From Pseudoflavitalea rhizosphaerae (GTDB lineage Bacteria > Bacteroidota > Bacteroidia > Chitinophagales > Chitinophagaceae), in assembly GCF_003991355.1 (NCBI RefSeq), contig NZ_RCSU01000006.1:1-64000 (forward strand): 64,000 nt of DNA. Reading direction: 5' to 3'. The notes under the pieces are model-generated. The model saw only the letters and a program-made list of their open reading frames with translations. It ran no database searches and was not told the origin of the DNA. Both the position numbers and the translations under genes were made by a program. Below, in pieces: positions 1 through 8,604 of the stretch. The stretch's first letter is position 1. Each line of letters starts with the position of its first letter.

Positions 1-59
1 CCGGCGAACACAGTGTCGCCGGAGGCGACGGAATAACCGTCACTCGCCGGGAGGCGAGC
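1..59. repeat. Palindromic intergenic repeat, copy A (cut by window start)
   Basis: Right half of the ~105-bp palindromic element that recurs at six other spacers here. It shows the end of the TTCGCC/GGCGAA hairpin, then GTCGCC-GGA-GGCGAC, then the right outer arm CACTCGCCGGGAGGCGAGC. The arm decays after base 59, where other copies continue with GACTG. It lies just beyond the 3' end of the M28 peptidase gene. Confidence 0.85.
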
Positions 60-75
60 TTCAGGTGGCACTTTG

Positions 76-1017
76 TTACTGCAATTGTTGCTGGCCATCA
101 AGCAGTACAGCCATGGCTGCAATCATATTGCAAACCTGGTAATAAAAATGCTTGTTCACTTTTTCGAAGCTATCGGTTGGTTGGTGATAGTCCGGATGAT
201 CTTCCACACCGAAATAAATAAATGGAATGTTTTTCTTGTGAAAGGCAAAGTGGTCAGACTGTGAAGTCCAGTCATCGGAAGCGCCTTTGGAGGCATCGTC
301 ATGTCCCAATGAAACGGTTACGGCTGTGAGTGGCCGTATGCTGTCGATGTATTTTGAAAGAAAGGGATAATGAAAAGTTCCTGAGGCATAGATCTCATTC
401 TTATCGTTCCTGCTCACCATATCCATGTTCAGGTTGAACTTAATATTGTCAAATGCTACAGATGGATTTTCTGCGAAATACTTCGAGCCCATCAGTCCAC
501 CTTCTTCTGCATCGAAGGCAGCAAAGATGATACTATGTTTTGGAGGATGTTGTTTGAACCATGCAGCCATGGCCAGTAATGCGGAGGTGCCGGAAGCGTT
601 ATCGTCCGCACCTGTATAGATCTTATCACCTTTCTTACCCAGGTGATCATAATGCGCGGAGAGCACATAATACTGATCAGGAAATTGAGAGCCTTTGATG
701 ATACCGAGTACATTCACACCAGTGGCTTTGTTCCTGGCGGGGAAGGATTGAAAGCGGCCGGAATCAGGCGCTGCCAGTTGCAGTGAGTCGAAGCGGGCTG
801 CAATATAATTGCGTGCCTGTTTATTGCCTTCGGTCCCAACCAATCTTCCTTCCAGTGCCGGAGACGAAAGGAATTGAAGATCGTTGATCAGTTGTGCGCT
901 ATCCAGTTTTACAGTGGCGTACAATGGCTGAGGCGTTGGTTTTGCCTGCTGGCCATTACCAGCGCAGGAATTAAACAGGATAAGGCTGCTCAGCATGGAT
1001 ACCAGTAATCGGTTCAT
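76..1017 (-). CDS. M28 family zinc metallopeptidase, lipoprotein
   Basis: Predicted 313-residue di-zinc exopeptidase of family M28. The N-terminus is a lipoprotein signal with lipobox LFNSC (Cys about residue 18), so the mature enzyme is probably membrane-anchored on the periplasmic or surface side. The M28 metal ligands are visible in order: His in SAHYDHLG, Asp in GADDNASG, the Glu pair in DAEEGG, Asp in NMDMVS and a late His in HPDYHQPTD. Length fits a single catalytic domain after a short leader. The gene follows dusB on the same strand with a 29-bp gap and may be cotranscribed. The substrate (aminopeptidase or other) cannot be told from sequence alone. Confidence 0.92.
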   Translation of the reverse strand: MNRLLVSMLSSLILFNSCAGNGQQAKPTPQPLYATVKLDSAQLINDLQFLSSPALEGRLVGTEGNKQARNYIAARFDSLQLAAPDSGRFQSFPARNKATGVNVLGIIKGSQFPDQYYVLSAHYDHLGKKGDKIYTGADDNASGTSALLAMAAWFKQHPPKHSIIFAAFDAEEGGLMGSKYFAENPSVAFDNIKFNLNMDMVSRNDKNEIYASGTFHYPFLSKYIDSIRPLTAVTVSLGHDDASKGASDDWTSQSDHFAFHKKNIPFIYFGVEDHPDYHQPTDSFEKVNKHFYYQVCNMIAAMAVLLDGQQQLQ

Positions 1018-1046
1018 GAAGCTATATTTTAATTCAGTGAAATCGG

Positions 1047-2087
1047 TTAGTAAGCGCAGGAGCTCAATTGATCGGGGCTCAGTTGTACTGGGCTATGTGC
1101 AGGTGTTTGTCCGGCGAAATGAACAGCCACTTCATCCAGAATGCTTTCCACTTCTCCGATCGTTTTCACTGTTACGAGGCGTGTACGGAACTCTTTGATA
1201 TGCGACAGCCCTTTCAGGTAATTACTGTAATGACGGCGCATTTCCAGGATGCCCAAAACTTCTCCTTTCCACTCTACTGATTTGCGCACATGCGTCCTGC
1301 ATACTTCAAGTCTTTCTTCGATAGTAGGCAGTGGAAGGATCTCGCCATTCTGCATGAACTGTTTGATCTCGCGGAAGATCCAGGGATACCCGATCGCGGC
1401 GCGTCCGATCATGATACCATCAACACCATACCGGTTCTTGTATTCCAGTGCTTTTTGCGGAGAGTCGATATCGCCGTTACCAAAAATAGGGATCTTAATA
1501 CGTGGATTGTTTTTGACTGCGGCGATCAGGCTCCAGTCGGCTTCGCCTTTATATAATTGTGCGCGGGTTCTGCCATGGATGGTGAGCGCTTTCACGCCAA
1601 CATCCTGTAATCTTTCCGCCACTTCTTCGATGTTCTTGCTGCTTTCGTCCCAACCGAGCCTGGTCTTGACCGTTACAGGGAGACTGGTGGAGCGTACAAC
1701 CGCTTCCGTGAGACGGGCCATCAGGTCAACGTCTTTGAGAACAGCAGCGCCGGCGCCTTTGCTCACTACTTTCTTTACCGGGCAACCGAAATTGATATCT
1801 ACCAGGTCTGGTTGAACGGTATCAACAATTTTAGCGCTCATGGCCATTGCTTCTTCATCGCCACCGAAGATCTGGATTCCGAATGGCCTTTCGAATTCGG
1901 AGAAATCCAGTTTCTGCCTGCTCTTGATGGCATCGCGGATCAATCCTTCACTGGAGATGAACTCACTATACATGAGATCTGCGCCATTTTGTTTGCACAC
2001 ATAACGGAAGGGGGGATCGCTTACATCCTCCATGGGAGCAAGAAGCAACGGAAAATCAGGAAGCGTTATATTGCCGATATGTACCAT
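1047..2087 (-). CDS. dusB: tRNA-dihydrouridine synthase DusB
   Basis: Flavin-dependent enzyme that reduces specific uridines in the tRNA D-loop. The 346-residue protein begins with the FMN-binding TIM-barrel strand LLLAPMEDVSDPPFR, typical of Dus. It carries the catalytic Cys in NFGCPVKK and the phosphate-binding segment GNGDIDSPQ followed by GIMIGRAAIG. The C-terminal 20 or so residues are Ser/Pro/Gln-rich and look like an unstructured tail. The start ATG at 2087 is 30 bp downstream of a perfect TAnnTTTG promoter element on the same strand. The opposite-strand CPBP gene starts 64 bp away, so the two are divergently transcribed. Confidence 0.95.
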   Translation of the reverse strand: MVHIGNITLPDFPLLLAPMEDVSDPPFRYVCKQNGADLMYSEFISSEGLIRDAIKSRQKLDFSEFERPFGIQIFGGDEEAMAMSAKIVDTVQPDLVDINFGCPVKKVVSKGAGAAVLKDVDLMARLTEAVVRSTSLPVTVKTRLGWDESSKNIEEVAERLQDVGVKALTIHGRTRAQLYKGEADWSLIAAVKNNPRIKIPIFGNGDIDSPQKALEYKNRYGVDGIMIGRAAIGYPWIFREIKQFMQNGEILPLPTIEERLEVCRTHVRKSVEWKGEVLGILEMRRHYSNYLKGLSHIKEFRTRLVTVKTIGEVESILDEVAVHFAGQTPAHSPVQLSPDQLSSCAY

Positions 2088-2116
2088 CGTTGGAAACTGT
2101 ATCTTTGAGCCGGTTG

Positions 2117-2124
2117 CAAATTTA
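2117..2124 (-). promoter_or_regulatory. Bacteroidota-type -7 promoter element for dusB
   Basis: The minus strand reads TAAATTTG, an exact match to the Bacteroidota TAnnTTTG -7 motif, in the short divergent gap between dusB and the CPBP gene. It would give a leader of about 20 nt. No clear -33 TTTG was found. Confidence 0.5.
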
Positions 2125-2151
2125 CATACTAATATTTGTTTATACCAGCTT

Positions 2152-3048
2152 ATGACCGGTCATTTGAAGATTAGATCCCCCAGAAAGCAATTGGGAGCGC
2201 TGTTGTTATGCGCTTCACCGCTGCTTATTACAATGTTTCTTAACATACTCTTTAGTAATGAGGAGGTAAAGGTTGATCTCAGCAGGCCCGGCGCTGTTGA
2301 ATCACTCAAATGGAGCCAGATCATCACTTCAGTGGCATTTTTCTTTTTCCCGGCATTTCTTTTTGCGGTGTTTACGTTCAGAAGTAAACAATTCTATTTC
2401 CTGGGCTTCCGCAATCCGGAAAAGCCAAATATGTTCATCTTATCCGGTATTTGTGCGCTGGTGGCATTGCCGGCCATGTTCTGGCTGGGGCAGATCAACC
2501 AGGGGCTGCCTGTTTCCGAGCATTTGCGTCAACTGGAAAAAACAGCGGGCAAGACCATGGAGACGATCCTGAGAGTGAATTCGCCCATGGATGTTGTGAT
2601 CAACCTGATAGTAGTGGCCCTGGTGCCTGCATTCTGTGAAGAGATCTTTTTTCGCGGAGCAGTGCAGCGCGTACTGATTCATCTCACCAAAAATGCCTGG
2701 GCCGGTATCATCATCACCGGAATATTTTTCAGCGCCATGCACTTCCAGTTCCTTGGATTTTTGCCAAGGGCAGCGCTTGGCATAGTGCTGGGTGTGTTAT
2801 ATTGGTATAGTGGCAGTTTATGGACCAGCATCATTGCGCACTTTGTGATCAATGCCGTGCAGGTGATCGCCGTTTCCTATATGCCGAAATATGTGAACGA
2901 GAATCCGCAGATGCCGGTATTGTCGGCAGTAGTAAGCTTTATAGCTGTTTGGGCGATCCTTTGGTATTTCAAAAGCAAATCCACCGTTACCTGGTCCAAA
3001 GTGTATGATACGGAAGGACTCACTCCCACCAATCAATTTATAGCATAA
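2152..3048 (+). CDS. CPBP family intramembrane metalloprotease
   Basis: 298-residue polytopic membrane protein of the CPBP (Abi/Rce1-like) family. Motif 1 is CEEIFFRG (Glu-Glu-x3-Arg), motif 2 contains FSAMHFQ, and motif 3 is IIAHFVINA; together they supply the Glu/His/Asn metal site within the membrane. About seven hydrophobic segments are visible. The frame is open further upstream to 2032, but that would overlap the dusB start; the ATG at 2152 lies after the divergent promoter region and begins a sensible cytoplasmic N-terminus. It leads the short plus-strand run with cdsA and psd. Substrate unknown; family members cleave prenylated or peptide substrates. Confidence 0.88.
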   Translation: MTGHLKIRSPRKQLGALLLCASPLLITMFLNILFSNEEVKVDLSRPGAVESLKWSQIITSVAFFFFPAFLFAVFTFRSKQFYFLGFRNPEKPNMFILSGICALVALPAMFWLGQINQGLPVSEHLRQLEKTAGKTMETILRVNSPMDVVINLIVVALVPAFCEEIFFRGAVQRVLIHLTKNAWAGIIITGIFFSAMHFQFLGFLPRAALGIVLGVLYWYSGSLWTSIIAHFVINAVQVIAVSYMPKYVNENPQMPVLSAVVSFIAVWAILWYFKSKSTVTWSKVYDTEGLTPTNQFIA

Positions 3049-3062
3049 AATCCAATATCAGC

Positions 3063-3944
3063 ATGGCTTTGAATATGGCCACATTGAAAACCCGCTCCCT
3101 TACTGCCGCAGTTTTTGTGGTGGTGATGCTGTTGGGTTTGTTGTGGAATCACTGGAGTTTTTTCATTCTATTCACTATTGTACATTTCGGTTGCTGGAAA
3201 GAATACCAGGAACTGATTTCAAAGATCTATCCGGATTATGCCAGCATTACTCCTTTTCACAAATATGGAGTTCGCATAGCAGGCTGGTGTATCATGTTGT
3301 TCTTTACCAGCGATGCATATAATATCGGATCCTTCTCTTTGCATGCAGCAGGCTGGTGGCTGGGACTGGTTTGTGTTTTCGTTCTTCCCATTGTAGAATT
3401 ATTATTTGCAGGCACTATCAATGTTAAGAATATCGGTTACTCGGCACTGGGACTATTGTATATTTCACTCAGCTGGGGATTGATGATGGACTTGTCTGCA
3501 AAATCTTCCCTGATAGCATATGAGGGCATCGATGCTATTTATTATTATTCGGCGTTGTTGCCTGTTTCCCTGATCATTTCCATCTGGATCAACGATACCA
3601 TGGCTTATATTGTAGGCTCTCTCATCGGCAAAACGCCCTTCTCCGCTATCTCTCCCAAGAAAACCTGGGAAGGCACCATCGGCGGCGCTATCCTGGCAGT
3701 GGTGGTAGTGGGAGCATTGGCATACTGGCTGAAATATCCTGTTCATCACTGGGTGATCATTGCTTCTATTGCAGCGGTGGTGGGCACTGCGGGCGACCTG
3801 CTGGAAAGCAAACTCAAGCGGATGGCCAATGTGAAGGACAGCGGTTCTATCATGCCCGGTCATGGTGGTTTTCTCGACCGTTTCGACTCCCTCTTGCTGG
3901 CCACTCCTTTCGTGTGGCTCTATGTTGTTCTCTTTATGATCTGA
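3063..3944 (+). CDS. cdsA: Phosphatidate cytidylyltransferase CdsA
   Basis: Makes CDP-diacylglycerol from phosphatidic acid and CTP, the entry step to membrane phospholipids. The 293-residue protein has about eight membrane helices and the family signature near the C-terminus: SPKKTWEGTIGG, then GTAGDLLESKLKR, then KDSGSIMPGHGGFLDRFDS, which holds the catalytic acidic residues. It starts 14 bp after the CPBP gene stop; an in-frame ATG at 3075 is an alternative start. The next gene, psd, catalyses a later step of phosphatidylethanolamine synthesis, so the two form a functional unit. Confidence 0.95.
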   Translation: MALNMATLKTRSLTAAVFVVVMLLGLLWNHWSFFILFTIVHFGCWKEYQELISKIYPDYASITPFHKYGVRIAGWCIMLFFTSDAYNIGSFSLHAAGWWLGLVCVFVLPIVELLFAGTINVKNIGYSALGLLYISLSWGLMMDLSAKSSLIAYEGIDAIYYYSALLPVSLIISIWINDTMAYIVGSLIGKTPFSAISPKKTWEGTIGGAILAVVVVGALAYWLKYPVHHWVIIASIAAVVGTAGDLLESKLKRMANVKDSGSIMPGHGGFLDRFDSLLLATPFVWLYVVLFMI

Positions 3945-3978
3945 TATTCTTCTTATTTTAGCACCTTAATTGATTTCA

Positions 3979-4635
3979 ATGACCATACACAAAGAAGGCT
4001 ATAAGTCCATCCTCATTACAGTGATCATATTCGCTGTGATCAACCTGTTATCGTTCTATTTCATCAGCTATTCCACACCCTGGCTGAGCTGGCTGATCTT
4101 TATCCTCACACTGGGCCTGACCCTGTTCATCGTGAGCTTTTTCCGTATCCCTGCCAGGCAGCTTACCAAAAACGAGAACCAGGTGATTTGTCCTGCCGAT
4201 GGTAAGGTTGTTGTAATTGAAGAGATCATCGACGAAGAATATTTCAAAGGCAAGCGTTTGCAGGTTTCCATTTTTATGAGCCCTGCCAATGTGCACGTGA
4301 ACCGCAATCCATTGAGTGGTGAAGTGGTATACAGTCAGTATCACAAGGGTAAGTACCTGGTGGCCTGGAATCCAAAATCGTCTACAGAGAATGAGCGTCA
4401 CTCCGTAGTGATCCGTTATCCGAAAGGGGAGATCCTGGTAAAACAAATTGCAGGGGCATTGGCCAAGCGTATCGTGAATTATCTCACCGTTGGTCAGAAA
4501 GTGGAGCAGGGATCAGAGCTTGGCTTCATCAAATTCGGCAGCCGTGTGGATGTGCTGCTTCCTGTAGGCACCAAAGTGAATGTTGAACTGAACCAGGTTG
4601 TTCAGGGCGGCGTTACAGTGCTTGCAACGATCTAA
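3979..4635 (+). CDS. psd: Phosphatidylserine decarboxylase (short, PssD-like)
   Basis: Converts phosphatidylserine to phosphatidylethanolamine. The 218-residue protein has two N-terminal membrane segments and a C-terminal catalytic domain with the self-cleavage site FGSRVD; the proenzyme is expected to be cut before that Ser to make the pyruvoyl cofactor. The motif MSPANVHVNRNPLSG is also typical. Length fits the short Bacteroidota/archaetidylserine-type form rather than the ~320-residue E. coli enzyme. A TTG at 3970 would add three residues; the ATG at 3979 is preferred. It is followed by an intrinsic terminator at 4661. Confidence 0.93.
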   Translation: MTIHKEGYKSILITVIIFAVINLLSFYFISYSTPWLSWLIFILTLGLTLFIVSFFRIPARQLTKNENQVICPADGKVVVIEEIIDEEYFKGKRLQVSIFMSPANVHVNRNPLSGEVVYSQYHKGKYLVAWNPKSSTENERHSVVIRYPKGEILVKQIAGALAKRIVNYLTVGQKVEQGSELGFIKFGSRVDVLLPVGTKVNVELNQVVQGGVTVLATI

Positions 4636-4660
4636 AAAAAGAATGCACTAACATATTCTG

Positions 4661-4688
4661 ACCGGCTGCAACTACAGCCGGTTTTTTT
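4661..4688 (+). terminator. Intrinsic terminator after psd
   Basis: CCGGCTG, a 6-base loop, CAGCCGG and then seven T's, 25 bp past the psd stop. It closes the CPBP-cdsA-psd run and sits between convergent genes. Confidence 0.9.
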
Positions 4689-4706
4689 ATGGAACGATGA
4701 TTTGCA

Positions 4707-5402
4707 TCAGAAGATATCCTCCAGCTCTTTCAGCGAGTACGCAGTGTAAGTGGGTTTCACATCGGTTTGGATATTGAGGTGGTTCATAAATACCTGGTCG
4801 ATGCCGGCATTGATGGCGCCTTTGATATCCGCCTCGATGCTGTCGCCGATCATGATGCTATGTTCCGGCAATGCTTTGGCTCGCTGGAATGCATAGTCGA
4901 ATATCTCCTTGTGAGGCTTCAGGCTGTTGCTTCCTTCGGAGGTGATTACTTCTGCGAAGAAATGATCGATGCCCGAGTAGGTGATTTTGCTGTATTGCGT
5001 TTTCTCGAAACCATTTGTGATAAGGTGGAGCACGTAGCCTTTTCCTTTCAGATAGCTGAGTATCTCCATGCAATAGGGGAAGAGGATGGTGCGGCTGGGA
5101 AGCATGTCCAGGAACTGGTTACTGAGCTCACGTGCAAGCTTTTCATCGCCGATCCGGAAATCGAGGAGGCTGAGGAACATGCGTTTCCATCTTAATTCAT
5201 CGGCCTTGATCTGGCCACTGCGATAGCGCTCCCAGAGTCTGTCGTTATGAATATTGTATTGTTTGAAAAACTCTTCAAAGCTGTGTATGCCCCGGGATTC
5301 GAGCGCTTCGTTCTGATAAATGGTTTCCAGGGTAAAACGGCAATTAGCATCGAAATCCCATAAGGTATGGTCCAGGTCAAAAAACAGATGCTTGTACTTC
5401 AT
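4707..5402 (-). CDS. YjjG-type noncanonical pyrimidine nucleotidase (HAD family)
   Basis: HAD-superfamily phosphatase of 231 residues. Motif I is FFDLDHTLWDFD, with both catalytic Asp residues at the very N-terminus. Motif II is LITNGF, the motif III Lys lies in LKPHKE, and motif IV is MIGDSIEADIKG. The cap between motifs I and II and the overall length match YjjG/YfnB-type 5'-nucleotidases that hydrolyse noncanonical pyrimidine nucleotides, a house-cleaning role. The ATG at 5402 places motif I correctly. It is convergent with psd and divergent from the downstream dehydrogenase. Confidence 0.9.
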   Translation of the reverse strand: MKYKHLFFDLDHTLWDFDANCRFTLETIYQNEALESRGIHSFEEFFKQYNIHNDRLWERYRSGQIKADELRWKRMFLSLLDFRIGDEKLARELSNQFLDMLPSRTILFPYCMEILSYLKGKGYVLHLITNGFEKTQYSKITYSGIDHFFAEVITSEGSNSLKPHKEIFDYAFQRAKALPEHSIMIGDSIEADIKGAINAGIDQVFMNHLNIQTDVKPTYTAYSLKELEDIF

Positions 5403-5493
5403 GCTGCAAAAATACGACAGTCAGAATAAGTGGACTGAATGCATTGAAACCGGCGGGAAATTCCTTACTTCGCTTCATCAAAATTCCTGTATC

Positions 5494-6195
5494 ATGAATA
5501 TTGTCATCACCGGCGCATCCAAAGGGTTTGGAAGAGCGATTGCAGAAACATTTGCCGTTCAGGGACACGATCTTTTCCTCTGCAGCCGCAATCCTGTGGA
5601 CCTCTATAAAACCCTGGAAGCATTACAGCTGCGCTATCCCGAACGTAGCATCAAGGCTATGCCCGCGGACCTCAGCGAGAAATCGCAGGCGGAAGCATTC
5701 GGAAAATGGGTACTCGGTTATGATGTTCCTGTAGACGTACTGGTGAACAATGCAGGATTGTTTGAGCCCGGCAGTGTGCACAATGAACCGGAAGGCGTAC
5801 TGGAAAGAATGATGGCAGTGAATCTTTACAGCGCCTATCATCTAACCCGGACATTGATCCCTTCGATGATTGAACGTAAACAGGGACATATCTTCAATAT
5901 GTGCTCCATCGCTTCCCTCCATGCCTATCCGAATGGTGGGGCCTACAGCATCAGTAAATATGCTTTGGCAGGATTCAGCCGCAATCTCCGGGAAGAAATG
6001 AAACCGCATGGTATCAAGGTAACGGCTGTATATCCCGGCGCCGCTTATACGAATTCATGGGCTGGCAGTGGCATCGATCCGGAACGGATCATGACTGCAC
6101 AGGATATAGCCGCTATGATCCATGCCGCTTCGCAGCTGAGCCCACAGGCCTGCGTGGAAGATATCATCATGCGGCCGCAGCTGGGGGATTTATAA
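5494..6195 (+). CDS. Short-chain dehydrogenase/reductase (SDR)
   Basis: 233-residue classical SDR oxidoreductase. The NAD(P)-binding motif is TGASKGFGRAIAE at residues 7-19, the structural NNAG motif is present, and the catalytic Ser and Tyr-x3-Lys are in CSIAS and YSISKYAL. The frame stays open upstream to 5320, but that stretch is antisense to the nucleotidase gene; the ATG at 5494 puts the first beta strand at residue 2. The natural substrate cannot be inferred. The gene ends just before the nested palindromic repeat. Confidence 0.9.
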   Translation: MNIVITGASKGFGRAIAETFAVQGHDLFLCSRNPVDLYKTLEALQLRYPERSIKAMPADLSEKSQAEAFGKWVLGYDVPVDVLVNNAGLFEPGSVHNEPEGVLERMMAVNLYSAYHLTRTLIPSMIERKQGHIFNMCSIASLHAYPNGGAYSISKYALAGFSRNLREEMKPHGIKVTAVYPGAAYTNSWAGSGIDPERIMTAQDIAAMIHAASQLSPQACVEDIIMRPQLGDL

Positions 6196-6211
6196 TTGAT
6201 CAGGGTGTGCC

Positions 6212-6473
6212 CGGTCGCTCGCCTCTGGCGAGTGACCTGAATTTGGGGCTGACGAAAAAGGCGGAGAGCTGGCAGTCGCTCGCCTCCCGGCGAGTGACTT
6301 CTATTTGTTCGGCTCCGGCGAACACGCGTCGCCAGAGGCGACTGAATAAAGCTCACTCGCCGGGAGGCGAGCGAGTGAGCTCCCCGAAATTATAAGATGG
6401 TAGCTTTTTAGTCAGCCTCACCGTGTCGCCGGAGGCGACGGAATAGAAGTCACTCGCCAGAGGCGAGCGACTG
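6212..6473. repeat. Palindromic intergenic repeat, copy B (outer, interrupted)
   Basis: Outer copy whose left arm (CGGTCGCTCGCC...) and right half (GTCGCCGGAGGCGAC, then CACTCGCCAGAGGCGAGCGACTG) flank a second complete copy. The inner unit sits where the TTCGCC/GGCGAA hairpin should be. It lies between the convergent 3' ends of the SDR gene and a LytTR regulator. Confidence 0.85.
6245..6419. mobile_element. MITE-like unit with terminal inverted repeats, nested in copy B
   Basis: A 175-bp unit beginning GGGGCTGACGAAAAAGG and ending CTTTTTAGTCAGCCTC, the same terminal inverted repeats that bound the unit at 24944. It contains a full 105-bp palindromic core at 6273-6377. It carries no gene. No obvious target-site duplication was seen. 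The ends plus nesting suggest transposition of a non-autonomous element. Confidence 0.7.
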
Positions 6474-6488
6474 GCGGCTTTCCGATTA

Positions 6489-7235
6489 TTACCTCGTGCG
6501 CAAAGCTTCGAGAATGATCTCTTTTCTTCTTCTTGAAATGTCTACCTGTGAACGGTCGCTGAGGGTGAGCGTGCCATTCTGCGTATAATTCACTACATGC
6601 ACTTTATTGATGAGATGTGATTTGTGGATACGAAGGAATCCATGATCATTCAGGATGTCCTCATATTCCTTCAATGTTTTGGAGATGAGCAAAGGCTTGC
6701 GATTGCTGAAATGGAACCAGGTGTAATTGATCTCACCCTCAAGGCGGATGATCTCTTCGGGATTGAAAAAGTAAGTGCCTTCGCTGGTGGGCAGAGCCAG
6801 TTTGAAATCCTTCCTGTCTTTAGCCCCGATATTATTAAGCAGGTTCTGGTACTGTGATTGCTGGCTAAGGGCTACAACAGTTCTTGCCATGAAGCGGTCA
6901 ACTGATTGCCGGAGCTCATCGGCATCGATGGGTTTCATCAGGTAATCCAGCGCACTGAAGCGCAATGCCTCGATAGCATATTTGTGATGGGCAGTGGTGA
7001 AGATGATATTGAACTGGATCTCGGGCAGCTTCTTCAAAAGCTCAAATCCATTCATGGCCGGCATCTGGATATCCAGGAATACCAGTTGAGGTTTGAAGCT
7101 TTTGATGAGTTGGATGGCTTTGACCGGATCGTTGGTTGTTTTGATCTGGTTGATCTCAGGAACGTAGCGTTCCAGCATCAACTTCAGGGTGTTGACGGCT
7201 GCGGGCTCATCGTCTATGATAATCGCTTTTATCAC
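6489..7235 (-). CDS. LytTR family response regulator
   Basis: 248-residue two-component regulator. The receiver domain (residues 1-120) has the acidic pair IIDDE, the phospho-acceptor Asp in LVFLDIQMPAMNG and the conserved Lys in LMKPI. A LytTR DNA-binding domain occupies about residues 145-245 (EEIIRLEGEINYTW, FLRIHKSHLIN). The start is GTG at 7235; no ATG lies nearby and the receiver begins at residue 2. It follows the GAF-domain LytS-type kinase on the same strand with a 35-bp gap, so the two should form one signalling pair. Confidence 0.95.
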   Translation of the reverse strand: MIKAIIIDDEPAAVNTLKLMLERYVPEINQIKTTNDPVKAIQLIKSFKPQLVFLDIQMPAMNGFELLKKLPEIQFNIIFTTAHHKYAIEALRFSALDYLMKPIDADELRQSVDRFMARTVVALSQQSQYQNLLNNIGAKDRKDFKLALPTSEGTYFFNPEEIIRLEGEINYTWFHFSNRKPLLISKTLKEYEDILNDHGFLRIHKSHLINKVHVVNYTQNGTLTLSDRSQVDISRRRKEIILEALRTR

Positions 7236-7270
7236 CTGCCGAAGTTAAGGATTTTGTATTTCCACCCGCA

Positions 7271-8560
7271 TTATCCACCGATGAAAACGCGAAGCGTTAC
7301 GGTTGTTCCTGCTGCTGTTCCATCGGGATGCAATCTGTCTGTTATGGATGCTTCAAAAGGTTGCTGGTACTGTTGTTGTAAGATGCGGAGCCGCTCATTC
7401 ACCAGCAGTAACCCCTTTGATTCATGCGGACATTCTTTTTTGTTTTGCGCTGCTGCTTCGCGGCCAATGCCATTGTCCTGCACCACACAGAGTAAGAGAT
7501 GGTCCCCTTCCGGGTGAAAGGAGATCTGCACCTGCCTTTGTTCTTTCCTGGGCATCAGTCCGTGCCAGATGGCGTTTTCCACAAAGGGTTGCAGCAGCAT
7601 GGGGGGAATACGGATCTCGTTGGCATCGATATCATCGTCCACTTCGATGGAAAATTCGAAATCCCCCTGGAAGCGGAGTTGTTCCAGTTGCAGGTAGAGC
7701 TGCAGCATTTCGATCTCTTTTTCGAGAGTGATGAGATGCTGATCACAATGATGCAGGATATCGCGCTGCAATTTGGAAAAACGTGCGAGGTAACGGTTGG
7801 CTTCGTAGGCATTACCCTGCAGGATGAATTGCTGGATGCTGTTGAGTGCATTGAAGATGAAATGCGGGTTCATTTGTGCACGCAGCGCCGTTAGCTGGTA
7901 AGTGGCGAGATCTGCATGCACCTGGATCAATTCAATTTCCCTTTCCCGCATCATGTTCTCTGCATGTATCTGCTCGATGCGATGCGCCAGCATACTGGCA
8001 ATGGTGGTCAGCACCTGGAGATGTTTGGCTGTATAGAAATTCTTTTCCGAATGTTCACTGTCTATCACACCGATCACTTTTCGGTTGCTGATCACGGGTA
8101 CAGCCAGTTCGCTGAGGCGATGGGCGTCGTCAACAATATACCTGGCATCGAGGGAGGTATCAGGAATGATCTCGGCCATTCCTGATAATGCCACACTGCC
8201 TACAATGCCCTTGCCCACGGGAATTTCAATGGGGTCTACAATCACATTGAATGCGGTGGTCTTGGGTCCGCAGGCTGCTTTCTGATGGAGTATTTGCGTT
8301 TGATGATCGATAAGATAGATCACGGCATCTTCAAAACCGAGGCGGGCGATGCAATTGCGGCATACGTCCCAGAGCATGGCGTCCACCTGTGTTTGTCCAC
8401 TCATGGAAGTGGCGAAATAATTGATGATCTGTTCAATTTCCAGCTGGTATTGAAAATTGGCGGCGCGCAGTTGTTGCAGGGCGGTCTTCTGGGCTTCCTT
8501 GTCGCGGATATTCTTTTCGCGGTAAAGGATGAAAACAGCCAGTAAGACCAGCAGCAGCAC
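7271..8560 (-). CDS. GAF-domain sensor histidine kinase, LytS type
   Basis: Sensor kinase partner of the adjacent LytTR regulator. Order: N-terminal membrane segment, GAF domain (about residues 45-200), short coiled coil, then a LytS-type His_kinase domain with the phospho-acceptor in NPHFIFNALNSIQQF (His about 230) and an ATP-binding domain with the N-box FVENAIWHG and DNGIGREAA. The GTG at 8560 gives 429 residues but truncates the hydrophobic helix; the open frame continues upstream for 22 codons with more hydrophobic sequence and no ATG/GTG/TTG, so the true start may be a rare codon (for example CTG at 8593). The N-terminal limit is therefore uncertain. Confidence 0.9.
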   Translation of the reverse strand: MLLLVLLAVFILYREKNIRDKEAQKTALQQLRAANFQYQLEIEQIINYFATSMSGQTQVDAMLWDVCRNCIARLGFEDAVIYLIDHQTQILHQKAACGPKTTAFNVIVDPIEIPVGKGIVGSVALSGMAEIIPDTSLDARYIVDDAHRLSELAVPVISNRKVIGVIDSEHSEKNFYTAKHLQVLTTIASMLAHRIEQIHAENMMREREIELIQVHADLATYQLTALRAQMNPHFIFNALNSIQQFILQGNAYEANRYLARFSKLQRDILHHCDQHLITLEKEIEMLQLYLQLEQLRFQGDFEFSIEVDDDIDANEIRIPPMLLQPFVENAIWHGLMPRKEQRQVQISFHPEGDHLLLCVVQDNGIGREAAAQNKKECPHESKGLLLVNERLRILQQQYQQPFEASITDRLHPDGTAAGTTVTLRVFIGG

Positions 8561-8604
8561 GAAGGTCAGTATGAGAACAGATACGTTGACCAGGGGGTAA
8601 CAAT

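Noticed and set aside
1249-1815. 188-codon plus-strand frame opposite dusB
   Set aside because: dusB has full-length family motifs; the opposing frame has no recognisable content.
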